DNA of 64,000 bases, from contig JABFGF010000003.1 in the NCBI GenBank assembly GCA_013112635.1, positions 1 through 64,000 on the forward strand, read 5' to 3'. Below are positions 37,943 to 47,688 of this stretch, piece after piece (the first letter of the stretch is position 1; each line of letters begins with the position of its first letter). The DNA is from Calditrichota bacterium. GTDB lineage: Bacteria; Calditrichota; Calditrichia; Calditrichales; J004. Below the pieces are notes generated by a model, which did no database searches, was not told the DNA's origin, and saw only the letters and a list, made by a program, of their open reading frames with translations. A program made the position numbers and the translations under genes.

Positions 37943-38797
37943 TTAGGCAATCATTTTTTCTATAGGAATAATTAAAATATTAACGGCACCCGCTTCTTTT
38001 AGCATTTCAATATTTTGCCAAAAATCATCTTCGTTGATAACTGAATGTAAAGAACTCCAGCCCTTTTCTGCCAGCGGCATAATTGTAGGACTCTTCATTC
38101 CTGGTAGTAATGCGCTGATCTGGTTAATTTTTTCATTTGGTGTGTTCAACAAAATATATTTATGACTGGCCGCTTTTTTTACTGCACTTATTCGGAATAA
38201 AAGGCGTTTTAATATTTTCTCTTTTTTTGAATCCAGTTTAGGATTTGAAACAAGTACAGCTTCTGATTTGAGTACAGTTTCAACTTCTTTCAGTCCGTTA
38301 CCAAGTAATGTGCTTCCTGTGCTGACAATATCAAAAATACAATCTGCCATTCCAATCCCGGGGGCAATTTCCACCGAACCGCTAATTTCATGAATTGATG
38401 AATTCAGGTTGTTTTTGTCAAGAAATGTTTGAAGTATTCCCGGATAAGAAGTTGCGATACTTAGACCATTAAGATCTTTTACAGAGTTGTAGTCCATTTG
38501 TTTTGGGAAGGCAATGGACATTCTGCATTTTGCAAAACCCAGTTTCTTTTTTGTTTTTAGTTTTATGTTTTTTTCAGCAATAATATTTTCCCCAACAATA
38601 CCACAATCTGCAGCACCATCGGCAATACACTCGGGAATATCATCATCACGTAAATATAATATTTGTAGTGGAAAATTTGTAGCCGTGACTTTTAGAGGGT
38701 TATTACCTCCGTTTGCAAACGAAATTCCGCAATCTTTTAATAATTGAACAGATTGTTTGTTTAACCGCCCCGATTTCTGTAATGCCAATATTAACAT
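37943..38797 (-). CDS. hisG: ATP phosphoribosyltransferase, long form
   Basis: 284 residues, the length of HisG(L), which carries a C-terminal ACT-like regulatory domain (about residues 210-284, with HKYILLNTPNEKINQISALLPGMKSPTIMPL). It catalyses the first committed step, joining ATP and PRPP, and the long form is normally feedback inhibited by histidine. GSVEIAPGIGMADCIFDIVSTGSTL is the PRPP-binding block. It is the first gene of the operon and sits behind a leader peptide and terminator. Confidence 0.95.
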   Translation of the reverse strand: MLILALQKSGRLNKQSVQLLKDCGISFANGGNNPLKVTATNFPLQILYLRDDDIPECIADGAADCGIVGENIIAEKNIKLKTKKKLGFAKCRMSIAFPKQMDYNSVKDLNGLSIATSYPGILQTFLDKNNLNSSIHEISGSVEIAPGIGMADCIFDIVSTGSTLLGNGLKEVETVLKSEAVLVSNPKLDSKKEKILKRLLFRISAVKKAASHKYILLNTPNEKINQISALLPGMKSPTIMPLAEKGWSSLHSVINEDDFWQNIEMLKEAGAVNILIIPIEKMIA

Positions 38798-38823
38798 GTT
38801 TATCCTACTTTTACTGATTGGGT

Positions 38824-38859
38824 AAAAAAAAAGCCCGGCTCACTTTTTGAACCGGGCTT
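38824..38859 (-). terminator. Attenuator terminator of the his operon
   Basis: On the minus strand AAGCCCGG (38859-38852) pairs with CCGGGCTT (38838-38831), with extra pairs inside, followed by a U-run (38832-38824). The RNA segment CCGGGC at 38913-38908 in the leader can instead pair with the GCCCGG of the 5' arm, giving a mutually exclusive antiterminator. Confidence 0.9.
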
Positions 38860-38892
38860 ATATGTTTTTAATTTTTTTTAACTAATTATTAT

Positions 38893-38982
38893 TCACATAG
38901 AATTTTTGCCCGGCCATGGTTTATGAATATGGCGGATAATAATTGTAGAATGAATAGTAATGAGCTTTTTTGTTAAAATCAT
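38893..38982 (-). CDS. Histidine-containing leader peptide of the his operon
   Basis: A 29-residue ORF (ATG at 38982-38980, TGA at 38895-38893) has His at positions 11, 18 and 20 (IHSTIIIRHIHKPWPG). It lies between a promoter and a terminator in front of hisG, the arrangement of classical his attenuators. The codons after the last His contain CCGGGC, complementary to the terminator 5' arm, so stalling at an upstream His codon would leave it free to form an antiterminator. The His run is weaker than the seven consecutive codons of E. coli hisL, and the ribosome-binding site is weak. Confidence 0.7.
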   Translation of the reverse strand: MILTKKLITIHSTIIIRHIHKPWPGKNSM

Positions 38983-39011
38983 TTTTTTATTATGTTTTTT
39001 GTAATGGGCTT

Positions 39012-39040
39012 AAAGTAAACCCTTATTAATTAATTGTCAA
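39012..39040 (-). promoter_or_regulatory. Sigma-70 promoter of the his operon
   Basis: Reading the minus strand, a perfect -35 TTGACA (39040-39035) and -10 TACTTT (39017-39012) are spaced 17 bp. The start point would be near 39005, about 20 bp before the leader peptide ATG. Confidence 0.75.
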
Positions 39041-39087
39041 AAAAAAACGACTTTTATTCTCCCAAAAAAGTATTTTGTAATTTTTAT

Positions 39088-39116
39088 TTGACATAAAAAA
39101 AATAAAACCCTATAAT
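39088..39116 (+). promoter_or_regulatory. Consensus sigma-70 promoter of the metY array
   Basis: Perfect -35 TTGACA (39088-39093) and perfect -10 TATAAT (39111-39116) with the ideal 17-bp spacer. Transcription would start near 39123 and read into the Met leader. It is divergent from the his promoter, with the two -35 boxes about 47 bp apart. Confidence 0.9.
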
Positions 39117-39154
39117 TTGCGCCAACAATGAAACACAAATCTGAAGAGATTAAA

Positions 39155-39220
39155 ATGACTAAAAATATGATGATGAAAAACTTTTGCTATAAACGTTGCT
39201 TAAAACGTAGTTCCTATTGA
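39155..39220 (+). CDS. Met-rich leader peptide of the metY array
   Basis: A 21-residue ORF starts MTKNMMMKNFCYKRC. Three consecutive Met codons lie at residues 5-7 and Cys codons at 11 and 15. The ATG at 39155 has a GAAGAGA ribosome-binding site. An in-frame ATG at 39128 lies only about 5 nt from the predicted transcript start and is less likely. The stop codon region TGAAGGG (39218-39224) is exactly complementary to CCCTTCA (39274-39280) in the 5' arm of the following terminator. A ribosome stalled on Met codons would leave this antiterminator free, and one at the stop codon would cover it. Confidence 0.85.
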   Translation: MTKNMMMKNFCYKRCLKRSSY

Positions 39221-39269
39221 AGGGCAATTAGTAAAGACTTTTTTTATTATCATAATAAATTAAAATTAC

Positions 39270-39302
39270 AAACCCCTTCAACTTTCTGGAGGGGTTTTTT
39301 TT
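39270..39302 (+). terminator. Attenuator terminator behind the Met leader peptide
   Basis: AAACCCCTTCA (39270-39280) pairs with TGGAGGGGTTT (39287-39297) around a 6-nt loop, followed by a run of T. It lies before the SAM-I riboswitch. Confidence 0.92.
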
Positions 39303-39343
39303 AAGGAATATTTTATAGCAGACAAATAATTTCAAATAAAAAA

Positions 39344-40861
<1,518 letters not shown>

Positions 40862-40899
40862 TAGTAAAATCATAACTTTATAAAAAGAGAGGTCGGATA

Positions 40900-42033
40900 T
40901 TGAGCGATTCATTAAACAGGGTTGTTGATATTTTTAGGGATGAAGAACCGTTTACATTTGAATGCGGCCAAACGTTTGATGGGATAGACGTTGCCTTTGA
41001 AACGTATGGCACTCTGAATAAAGATAAATCGAATGCTGTATTGGTTTGCCACGCTTTAACAGGTGGCGCCAATGTTGCTGGAGATGCCAGCTATCCTGAT
41101 GCAGTAATAAATAAATCAAACATGCTGGCTGCTGTAAATGGGAGTCTTTCCGGCTGGTGGCAGACACTGATCGGTCCGGGAAAGTTGTTTGATACATCCA
41201 AATATTTCATTATCAGTTCTAATATTCTGGGTAGTTGTTATGGAAGCAGCGGCCCGTTAAGCATAAATCCGGAAACTGAGAAAAAGTTTGGAATTGAGTT
41301 TCCACAGGTGACTGTGCGTGACATGGTAAAAGCACAGTACAGACTTATGAAGCACCTTGCTGTTGACAATTTGCAAACAATAATTGGTGGCTCATTAGGT
41401 GGAATGCAGGCGTTGGAATGGGCTGCTTGTTATCCGGTGTTTGTAAAATCAATAATTCCGGTTGCGACCACAACACGCCACTCAGATTGGAGTATTGGGT
41501 TAAACCATTTGGCACGGCAGGCCATAATAGATGATCCACAATGGCAAAGTGGAGATTATAAGGATCAGCCAAAAAAAGGTTTAAGTCTGGCCCGCAAAAT
41601 AGGTATGATTTCTTATCGAACGGATATAAACTTTAACAACAAGTTTTACAATCAACGTAAATTTGAAGGCAATAGCTTTTTTGATGAAGATAATATTTTT
41701 CAGGTTGAAAGTTATCTCAATTATCAGGGTGAAAAACTGGTAGAACGGTTTGATGCGAACTCATTTTTAAATATATCCCGAGCAATGGATTTGCATGATC
41801 TTTCCAGAGAACGTGGGGAAATGGAAGACGTACTAAAATCTATCAAATGCAAAACACTGTGCATTGGGATAGACACAGATATTTTGTATCCGGCCCATGA
41901 ACAGAAAACCATTGCCAAAAATATTCCAAATGCAGTTTATAAGGAGATCGAATCTGAAGCTGGGCACGATGCATTTTTAATTGAGTTTGAACAAATGAGT
42001 AAATTTATAAAACCGTTTTTGGAAGGTTTATAG
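40900..42033 (+). CDS. metX: Homoserine O-acetyltransferase
   Basis: 377 residues of the alpha/beta-hydrolase fold. The nucleophile elbow is GGSLGGMQALEWA (Ser), and the Asp/His of the triad are expected in GIDTDILYP and EAGHDAFLIE near the C-terminus. HALTGGANV is a further family motif. It acetylates homoserine with acetyl-CoA, although some MetX-like enzymes use succinyl-CoA. The start is a TTG after an AGAGAGG ribosome-binding site, with no better ATG upstream. It is 38 bp after metY and 8 bp before aspartate kinase. Confidence 0.92.
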   Translation: MSDSLNRVVDIFRDEEPFTFECGQTFDGIDVAFETYGTLNKDKSNAVLVCHALTGGANVAGDASYPDAVINKSNMLAAVNGSLSGWWQTLIGPGKLFDTSKYFIISSNILGSCYGSSGPLSINPETEKKFGIEFPQVTVRDMVKAQYRLMKHLAVDNLQTIIGGSLGGMQALEWAACYPVFVKSIIPVATTTRHSDWSIGLNHLARQAIIDDPQWQSGDYKDQPKKGLSLARKIGMISYRTDINFNNKFYNQRKFEGNSFFDEDNIFQVESYLNYQGEKLVERFDANSFLNISRAMDLHDLSRERGEMEDVLKSIKCKTLCIGIDTDILYPAHEQKTIAKNIPNAVYKEIESEAGHDAFLIEFEQMSKFIKPFLEGL

Positions 42034-42041
42034 AAAACAAT

Positions 42042-43400
42042 ATGATTATAATGAAATTCGGCGGAACCTCATTGAGGGATGCAGATGCATTTCGGAATGT
42101 AGTTTCAATTATTGAAAATAGTTTTGACAGAAAACCCCTGGTTGTGGTTTCGGCTATGGCCGGTATAACAAATCTTCTCGAAAGATCTATAAAAGCTGCC
42201 GCCAGGCAACAGAGAGACTCATTACAGGAGATGATTGAGGACATTCTGGATCAACATCTTGCGGTAATTAAGGACCTGTTTTCCAACAGTTTGCTTTATG
42301 AGACTTCAAACAAAACTATCTTGTCAGAGATAAAAAATCTACGCGCCTTATTGGAGGCGATGAAGACTGTTAAATCGGAGCAAAGCCATTTGGGGCATGC
42401 GATTTTATCAACGGGTGAAATTCTTTCTTCGCTGATCCTGACTAGTTTACTAAGGCAAGAAGGTATTAATGCACAATTTATTGATGCACGAAAAATAATG
42501 ATTACTTCAGATGAGCATGATAATATCATTCCAATTCCCAATTTAATTCAACAAGGATCTAACCGGGTTCTATCACCGGTTTTAGAGAATGGGAACACTG
42601 TAGTAACACAGGGATTTATTGGAGCAACGGCTGAAGGCACGCCAACAACACTGGGGCGGAACGGCTCAGACTTTAGTGCATCATTGTTAGGGGCTGCTCT
42701 TAAAGCAGATGAAATCCAAATTTGGACAGATGTAGATGGTATCCTGACCGCAGATCCTTCAATTATTCCATCGGCGAAACTTTTGGAAACAATGACTTTT
42801 GATGAAGCGAGTGAACTGGCATACTTTGGCGCTCGTGTTCTTTTTCCGGCGGCTATTCAACCAGCACTAGATAAAGGCATTCCGGTACGGGTTTTAAATT
42901 CACATCTTCCAAACTCCTCAGGAACATTGATTGTTGATAAACCCAGGAATGGCGACACAAAACTGGTTAAATCCATTGCCTACAAAGAAGGAATCACTTT
43001 ATTGACAATAACATCTTCGCAGCTGTTGTTATCCACAAAACTAATTGCAGATTTTTTCAGCTATTTAAACACCTTGAGTGTCCCGGTTTTTGCAATATCT
43101 AAATCTGCAACCAAGATTTCTTTGACGATTGAAAATAGCAAAGATATCAACCAAATAATTGATCACTTCAATAAGATTGGTGAAACCCATGTTGAATACA
43201 AAAAAGCTGTTGTAAGTATTGTAGGCGAAAACCTGAAAGGAAACCCGGATATTTCCTGGGAAGTAATCAAAATTTTGAAACAGAATAATACTCAGATTGA
43301 TTTGATCTCACAGTTTTCTTCTCAAATCAGTTTCATGTTCATAATAAATGAAAAAGATATTGAGTCAACAGTAAAGCTGATCCATAAAAAATATATTTAG
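42042..43400 (+). CDS. Aspartate kinase, monofunctional
   Basis: 452 residues. The kinase domain (about 1-290) starts IIMKFGGTSLRDADAF and contains VSAMAGITN, TLGRNGSDFSASLLGAAL and EIQIWTDVDGILTADP. The C-terminal 150 residues form two ACT domains expected to bind regulatory amino acids. No homoserine dehydrogenase domain is attached. It phosphorylates aspartate as the first step towards homoserine, methionine and threonine. Lysine appears to be made by the separate LysW route, so lysine feedback is not expected. Confidence 0.92.
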   Translation: MIIMKFGGTSLRDADAFRNVVSIIENSFDRKPLVVVSAMAGITNLLERSIKAAARQQRDSLQEMIEDILDQHLAVIKDLFSNSLLYETSNKTILSEIKNLRALLEAMKTVKSEQSHLGHAILSTGEILSSLILTSLLRQEGINAQFIDARKIMITSDEHDNIIPIPNLIQQGSNRVLSPVLENGNTVVTQGFIGATAEGTPTTLGRNGSDFSASLLGAALKADEIQIWTDVDGILTADPSIIPSAKLLETMTFDEASELAYFGARVLFPAAIQPALDKGIPVRVLNSHLPNSSGTLIVDKPRNGDTKLVKSIAYKEGITLLTITSSQLLLSTKLIADFFSYLNTLSVPVFAISKSATKISLTIENSKDINQIIDHFNKIGETHVEYKKAVVSIVGENLKGNPDISWEVIKILKQNNTQIDLISQFSSQISFMFIINEKDIESTVKLIHKKYI

Positions 43401-43433
43401 TGTATTACTTTTAAAAATAAAGGAGAAAATAAA

Positions 43434-43607
43434 ATGAGCAAAGTAACAGATTGCCCTGTTTGCGGGGCTGATATAAAGCTTGAAGAAGGTACGGAGCAAG
43501 GGGAACTTTTAACATGTGCAGAATGCGGTACGGAGCTGGAAGTGATAAATATTGATCCGGCTGAAGTTGCAGAAGCACCGCAAGAAGAAGAGGATTGGGG
43601 TCAATAA
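43434..43607 (+). CDS. lysW: LysW-type amino-group carrier protein with C-terminal Gln
   Basis: 57 residues. The N-terminal half is a zinc ribbon with CPVCG and CAECG, and the C-terminus is strongly acidic, ending QEEEDWGQ. LysW proteins carry alpha-aminoadipate on the gamma-carboxyl of a C-terminal Glu in EDWGE during lysine synthesis. Here the last codon is CAA (Gln) before TAA, so the attachment carboxyl is missing unless it is deamidated. The gene starts at an ATG with an AAAGGAGAAA ribosome-binding site, lies 33 bp after aspartate kinase and 3 bp before homocitrate synthase, and is followed by lysX, lysY, lysZ and lysJ. Identity is firm; the Gln is the odd point. Confidence 0.93.
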   Translation: MSKVTDCPVCGADIKLEEGTEQGELLTCAECGTELEVINIDPAEVAEAPQEEEDWGQ

Positions 43608-43610
43608 AAA

Positions 43611-44768
43611 ATGATTGAAATTTTAGATGCGACTTTACGTGAAGGAGAACAAACGCCCGGAGTTTATTTTGACAGCCATATTAAACTGGCCATTGCAGAT
43701 TTGCTGGATCAGATTGGCATTGGAATTATTGAGGCAGGGCATCCAATGGTTACACCGGAAATAAATGATGCCGTAAAACAATTAGCAGGTCGTGGCCTTA
43801 ATGCTAAAGTCGGTGCGCATTCAAGATCATTAATCCACGATGTAGATTTGGCTTTGGCCTGCGATGTTGATTTTTTAGGTATTTTTTATTGTGTTTCCGA
43901 GGAGCGTTTGAATACTGTTTTTAAAAAAGATATTCATACTGCGGTTGACCAGATTGCATCGGTAATTGCCTATGCCAAACAAAACAAACCTTCCCTGGTG
44001 ATACGTTATACTCCCGAAGATACAGTTCGCTCTCCTTTTCAAAATGTGGTTGATGCTGCTGTGGCTGCTGTACAGGCTGGCGCAGATATTATCAGTATTG
44101 CAGATACAACCGGATTTATGATTCCCGGGACAACAAATAATTTTTACGATTACGTCTCACGTTTAAAAGAGGCGTTGGCTGCAAAAGGATTATCGCCGAA
44201 AATTGCTGTACATTGCCATAATGATCGTGGATATGCATTGACCAACGCAATTGATGGATTCCGGGCCGGGGCAGAGATAATTGATGCAACGGTTTTGGGA
44301 TTGGGTGAACGTGCCGGAATTGTTGATTTAGCACAATTGCTGGTGACATTAAAAAACGATTTTGGTGTTGAAAAGAATTGGGATTTAAGCAAACTCCCGG
44401 AGCTTTATCAGCTTGTTAGTGAATATTCGGGTATTCCAATTCCAGCCAATTTCCCGGTAATTGGAGAAAATGCATTTACACATTGCGCAGGGGTTCATTC
44501 CCATGCAGCAGTAAAAAACCCGGCCCATTACCAAAGTCTTGATCCAAAGATTATTGGGAAAGAAATGCAGGTTTCACTGGACCACATGTCCGGAATATCA
44601 TCAATAGATTGGGCGCTGGAAAAATTAAATTTAGAAATAGAGGCATCCTTAAAACTGAATGTTTTGGATCATGTAAAATCAATTGGGCAAAAAGGGCGCA
44701 CCGTAAATCTTTCTGAATTAAAACATATTGTGGATTGGTGCGAAAAATCCGACAAGCAAAAAGCCTAA
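43611..44768 (+). CDS. Homocitrate synthase-like enzyme of the LeuA/HCS family
   Basis: 385 residues of the DRE-TIM metallolyase family. The start ILDATLREGEQTPGV is the metal/acid motif, and the HCHNDRGYALTNAIDG block provides the two metal-binding His. The C-terminal part (about 290-385) lacks the full LeuA regulatory domain. In a LysW cluster the expected reaction is acetyl-CoA plus 2-oxoglutarate to homocitrate, the first step of the alpha-aminoadipate pathway. Citramalate or isopropylmalate synthase cannot be excluded from sequence alone. Homoaconitase and homoisocitrate dehydrogenase genes are not in the window. Confidence 0.8.
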   Translation: MIEILDATLREGEQTPGVYFDSHIKLAIADLLDQIGIGIIEAGHPMVTPEINDAVKQLAGRGLNAKVGAHSRSLIHDVDLALACDVDFLGIFYCVSEERLNTVFKKDIHTAVDQIASVIAYAKQNKPSLVIRYTPEDTVRSPFQNVVDAAVAAVQAGADIISIADTTGFMIPGTTNNFYDYVSRLKEALAAKGLSPKIAVHCHNDRGYALTNAIDGFRAGAEIIDATVLGLGERAGIVDLAQLLVTLKNDFGVEKNWDLSKLPELYQLVSEYSGIPIPANFPVIGENAFTHCAGVHSHAAVKNPAHYQSLDPKIIGKEMQVSLDHMSGISSIDWALEKLNLEIEASLKLNVLDHVKSIGQKGRTVNLSELKHIVDWCEKSDKQKA

Positions 44769-44780
44769 TTCGCTGTGATT

Positions 44781-44862
44781 GTCATTCCCGAACGTACTTA
44801 TCGGGAATCTTACAACTTTGAAATAAGAATTTAGATTCCTGATAAAAACAATCAGGAATGAC
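44781..44862. repeat. Dispersed palindromic repeat, family A, copy 4
   Basis: GTCATTCCCGAACGTACTTA at one end and ATCAGGAATGAC at the other, with GGGAATCTTA / TAGATTCCTG inner arms. It fills the gap between homocitrate synthase and lysX. Confidence 0.78.
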
Positions 44863-44886
44863 ATTGAATATAAAAACAGGAAAAAA

Positions 44887-45735
44887 ATGAAAATAGGATT
44901 TCTACATTCACTTATCCGTAAGGATGAAAAGTTTTTACTGGATGAATTCAGATCAAGAAAAGATGTTGAACTGGAAATGATCGATGACCGCAAATTAATT
45001 TTCAATATCGGCAGGGATGAGTTTAACTACGATGCAATTGTTGAGCGTTCCATAAACCATTCACGTGCACTACATGCCCTTACATTATTTGATAATCTGG
45101 GAATTAAGTGTGTAAACTCGCCGGAAGTTGCTTTAGTCTGTGGCGACAAGCTTTTAACATCAAAAGCTCTTCAGGCACATGGTGTGGCTCAACCACCGGT
45201 CAGCGTTGCCTTTACGGAAAAATCGGCTGTTGAGGCCATTGAGCAAATGGGTTACCCCGTAGTGATAAAACCAGCTGTCGGCTCTTGGGGACGGTTATTG
45301 GCAAAGGTAAATGACCGTGATGCTGCTGAAGCATTGCTTGAACATAAAACCGTTCTGGGTAGTTATCACCATTCTATTTTTTACATTCAAAAGTATGTTG
45401 AAAAACAGGGGCGCGATATCCGCTCTTTTGTTGTTGGTGATGAATGCGTAGCAGCCATTTACCGTTCTTCAGATCACTGGATTACAAACACGGCCAAAGG
45501 TGCGGTCGCCTCCAAATGTGTTGTAACTGACGAAATCAAAGAAATATCATTACAAGCTGCAAAGGCTGTTGGCGGTGGTGTTGTGGCTGTGGATTTGTTT
45601 GAATCAAGAACCGGGCTTCTTGTAAATGAAGTGAACTATACAATGGAATTTAAAAACAGTATTGATACAACAGGTGTAAATATTCCTGCAAAAATTGCGG
45701 ATTATGTTATAAAAGTTGCCAGGGGAGAAGCATAA
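44887..45735 (+). CDS. lysX: LysW--alpha-aminoadipate ligase
   Basis: 282 residues of the ATP-grasp fold, related to RimK. Seen are [19 protein letters not shown] (ATP-binding Lys and Gly-rich loop), the [20 protein letters not shown] strand block and the metal/ATP motif [15 protein letters not shown]. LysX joins the alpha-amino group of aminoadipate to the C-terminal Glu side chain of LysW. ArgX is a close relative, but the homocitrate synthase neighbour favours lysine. The stop overlaps the lysY start by 1 bp. Confidence 0.9.
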   Translation: MKIGFLHSLIRKDEKFLLDEFRSRKDVELEMIDDRKLIFNIGRDEFNYDAIVERSINHSRALHALTLFDNLGIKCVNSPEVALVCGDKLLTSKALQAHGVAQPPVSVAFTEKSAVEAIEQMGYPVVIKPAVGSWGRLLAKVNDRDAAEALLEHKTVLGSYHHSIFYIQKYVEKQGRDIRSFVVGDECVAAIYRSSDHWITNTAKGAVASKCVVTDEIKEISLQAAKAVGGGVVAVDLFESRTGLLVNEVNYTMEFKNSIDTTGVNIPAKIADYVIKVARGEA

Positions 45736-46781
45736 TGTCACGATTAAAAGTTTCTATTGCCGGTGGCTCAGGTTATGCCGGTGGAGAGTTATTGCGGCTC
45801 TTGTTATTTCATCCAAATGTTGAAATTGTCCAGGTATCGTCGGAAAGACATTTCGGTAAACTCTTGCATAAAGTGCATCCCAACCTTCGTAAATTAACCA
45901 CATTAAAATTTAGCTCGCTTGCAGATTTGGGCACTTGCGATGTGTTGTTTCTCTGTTTGCCTCACGGATCATCGCAGAGCAATATTGATGAGTATAAAAA
46001 CAAGGCAAAAAAGATAATTGATCTTAGTGCAGATTTTAGATTAGGCACGAATGAAGCATATAAAAAGTGGTACAAAAAAGATCATTTGAGACCACAACTT
46101 CTAAACGATTTTATTTATGGCATTCCTGAGTTGCGGCGCGAAGAAATGGGAAACAGTTCATTTATTTCCAGTGCGGGATGTAATGCCACCGCTACGATTT
46201 TGGGGTTGTATCCACTTTATAAAAATAAACTTGTTCAAACAGATAGAACAATTGTAGAAGTAAAAGTCGGATCAAGTGAAGGGGGCAATAAAAGTAGTGA
46301 AGCATCTCATCATCCTGTCCGTAGTGGCTGTGTACGTTCTTTTGCACCAACCGGACATAGGCATGTGGCCGAGATGGAGCAGGAGCTTGCCTTTGGTGAA
46401 CCGGTCAATTTTCACTTTTCAGCAACATCTATTGATATGGTGCGTGGTGTGCTGGCAACAAGCCATGTTTTTTTGAAAGACAATTTGACTGAGAAGGATA
46501 TTTGGAAAATATATCGCCAGGAATATGGTAGTGAGCCTTTTATCCGCATTGTAAAAGAGCGTGATGGTAATTACCGCTATCCGGAGCCAAAATTATTGAG
46601 CGGTACAAATTATTGTGATATTGGATTTGAATTGGACACATCTACAAATCGCCTTGTGGTTATCAGCGCGATTGATAATTTGATGAAGGGGGCAGCAGGA
46701 CAAGCGGTTCAGGCTTTTAATATTATGCATGGATTTGATGAAACAACAGCTTTGAATTTTCCGGGGTTGCATCCGGTGTAG
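45735..46781 (+). CDS. lysY: LysW-gamma-aminoadipyl-6-phosphate reductase
   Basis: 348 residues of the ArgC/LysY semialdehyde dehydrogenase family. The Rossmann motif is IAGGSGYAGGELL and the catalytic Cys149 lies in SSAGCNATATI. It reduces the carrier-bound acyl phosphate to the semialdehyde with NADPH. The C-terminal ISAIDNLMKGAAGQAVQAFN is the usual cofactor-binding end. It is followed by a REP-like palindrome and an unexpected amidotransferase gene before the kinase lysZ. Confidence 0.9.
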   Translation: MSRLKVSIAGGSGYAGGELLRLLLFHPNVEIVQVSSERHFGKLLHKVHPNLRKLTTLKFSSLADLGTCDVLFLCLPHGSSQSNIDEYKNKAKKIIDLSADFRLGTNEAYKKWYKKDHLRPQLLNDFIYGIPELRREEMGNSSFISSAGCNATATILGLYPLYKNKLVQTDRTIVEVKVGSSEGGNKSSEASHHPVRSGCVRSFAPTGHRHVAEMEQELAFGEPVNFHFSATSIDMVRGVLATSHVFLKDNLTEKDIWKIYRQEYGSEPFIRIVKERDGNYRYPEPKLLSGTNYCDIGFELDTSTNRLVVISAIDNLMKGAAGQAVQAFNIMHGFDETTALNFPGLHPV

Positions 46782-46793
46782 GTGCTAAATGCA

Positions 46794-46879
46794 ACCCACC
46801 CCTTGCCCCTCCCAAGAGGGGATGGTTTTTTTAGAAGAAAAAGGTTGTGTTCCCCTCCTTGGAGGGGTTAGGGGTGGGT
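46794..46879. repeat. REP-like palindromic element, family B, copy 2 (inverted)
   Basis: Its reverse complement matches the element at 36548 almost exactly in both outer arms (ACCCACCCCTAACCCCTCC and GGGGCAAGGGGTGGGT), while the central spacer differs. It fills the gap between lysY and the amidotransferase gene. Confidence 0.85.
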
Positions 46880-46904
46880 AAATTTCAATCAATTAAAATA
46901 GCCC

Positions 46905-47543
46905 ATGTGTAGATTATTATACGTTAAAAACAAAAACGAATTTAAGATCAGCGATCACTTGCAAAAATTTGCCGAGATCGCCAAAAACAGCAAAGAGTTC
47001 CAGGGTCATGGTTGGGGATGTGCCTGGCTGGAAAATGGTGCCTGGAAATATTATAAAAATATCAAGCCCATTTGGGAAGATGACCTATCTCGGCTTCGGA
47101 AATCATCTTTGCTAATTGCGCATGCACGCAGCGCTTTTCAGGATAAGGACATTGTCGTTGAAAACAATATGCCGTTCTATGATGAAAACCTTGTTTTCAT
47201 TTTTAATGGTGAGTTGCATGGCGTTAAAATAAAAGCGGATGGCCGGATCGGGGCGGAGAAAATCTTTAATTTTATTAAACGTTTTAATAAGGATGGTTGG
47301 AATCAGGCTTTGCAAAAAGGTGTTGAGATTATTGAAAAGAGGTCACGCTACATTAAAGCCATGAATATTATAATGGCGGATAAAGAGAAGGTATATGTTT
47401 CAACGCTGTTTAATGAAGATGATGACTATTTTACCTTGCATTACAAACAAACTGAAAATGGGGTAACGATTTGTTCGGAGCCTTACACCAGTGAGAGAAA
47501 CTGGCAAATAATAAAAAACAGGACAATTAAAGTTTTTAAATAA
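46905..47543 (+). CDS. Stand-alone class II glutamine amidotransferase embedded in the lys array
   Basis: 212 residues with an N-terminal MCRLL, so Cys2 would be the Ntn nucleophile after Met removal. LIAHARSAF (substrate-binding Arg) and MPFYDENLVFIFNGELHG (the NG oxyanion segment, with Phe where many have His) match class II glutaminases of the YafJ/EgtC/Dug3 kind. No synthase domain is attached, so it probably hydrolyses a gamma-glutamyl amide bond on its own. It sits between lysY and lysZ, all in one direction, but is flanked by palindromic repeats. It may deamidate the C-terminal Gln of LysW, or release lysine from LysW. Both are inference; it may also be an unrelated insertion. Confidence 0.78.
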   Translation: MCRLLYVKNKNEFKISDHLQKFAEIAKNSKEFQGHGWGCAWLENGAWKYYKNIKPIWEDDLSRLRKSSLLIAHARSAFQDKDIVVENNMPFYDENLVFIFNGELHGVKIKADGRIGAEKIFNFIKRFNKDGWNQALQKGVEIIEKRSRYIKAMNIIMADKEKVYVSTLFNEDDDYFTLHYKQTENGVTICSEPYTSERNWQIIKNRTIKVFK

Positions 47544-47570
47544 ATATTAGACAGCATTGTCTAAAGGATG

Positions 47571-47642
47571 TTCTTCATCCCGAGCGTAGACGAGGGAAAG
47601 GTTCTTTGAAAATATGATGCTTCGTTTTCGCTCAGCATGAAG
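47571..47642. repeat. Dispersed palindromic repeat, family A, copy 5
   Basis: TTCTTCATCCCGAGCGTAGA at one end and GCTTCGTTTTCGCTCAGCATGAA at the other. It lies between the amidotransferase gene and lysZ. Confidence 0.7.
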
Positions 47643-47688
47643 TGCTATAATCCGTTTTTTAGATACAAATAAAACATTTTGGGAGAAG

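Noticed and set aside
38936-38965. Alternative leader frame in front of hisG rich in Tyr (AHYYSFYNYYPPYS)
   Set aside because: It has no start codon and only one His; the frame from 38982 has three His codons and a proper start and stop.
39128-39154. Upstream in-frame ATG as the start of the metY leader peptide
   Set aside because: It would be only about 5 nt from the predicted transcript start, with no room for a ribosome-binding site, whereas the ATG at 39155 has GAAGAGA upstream.
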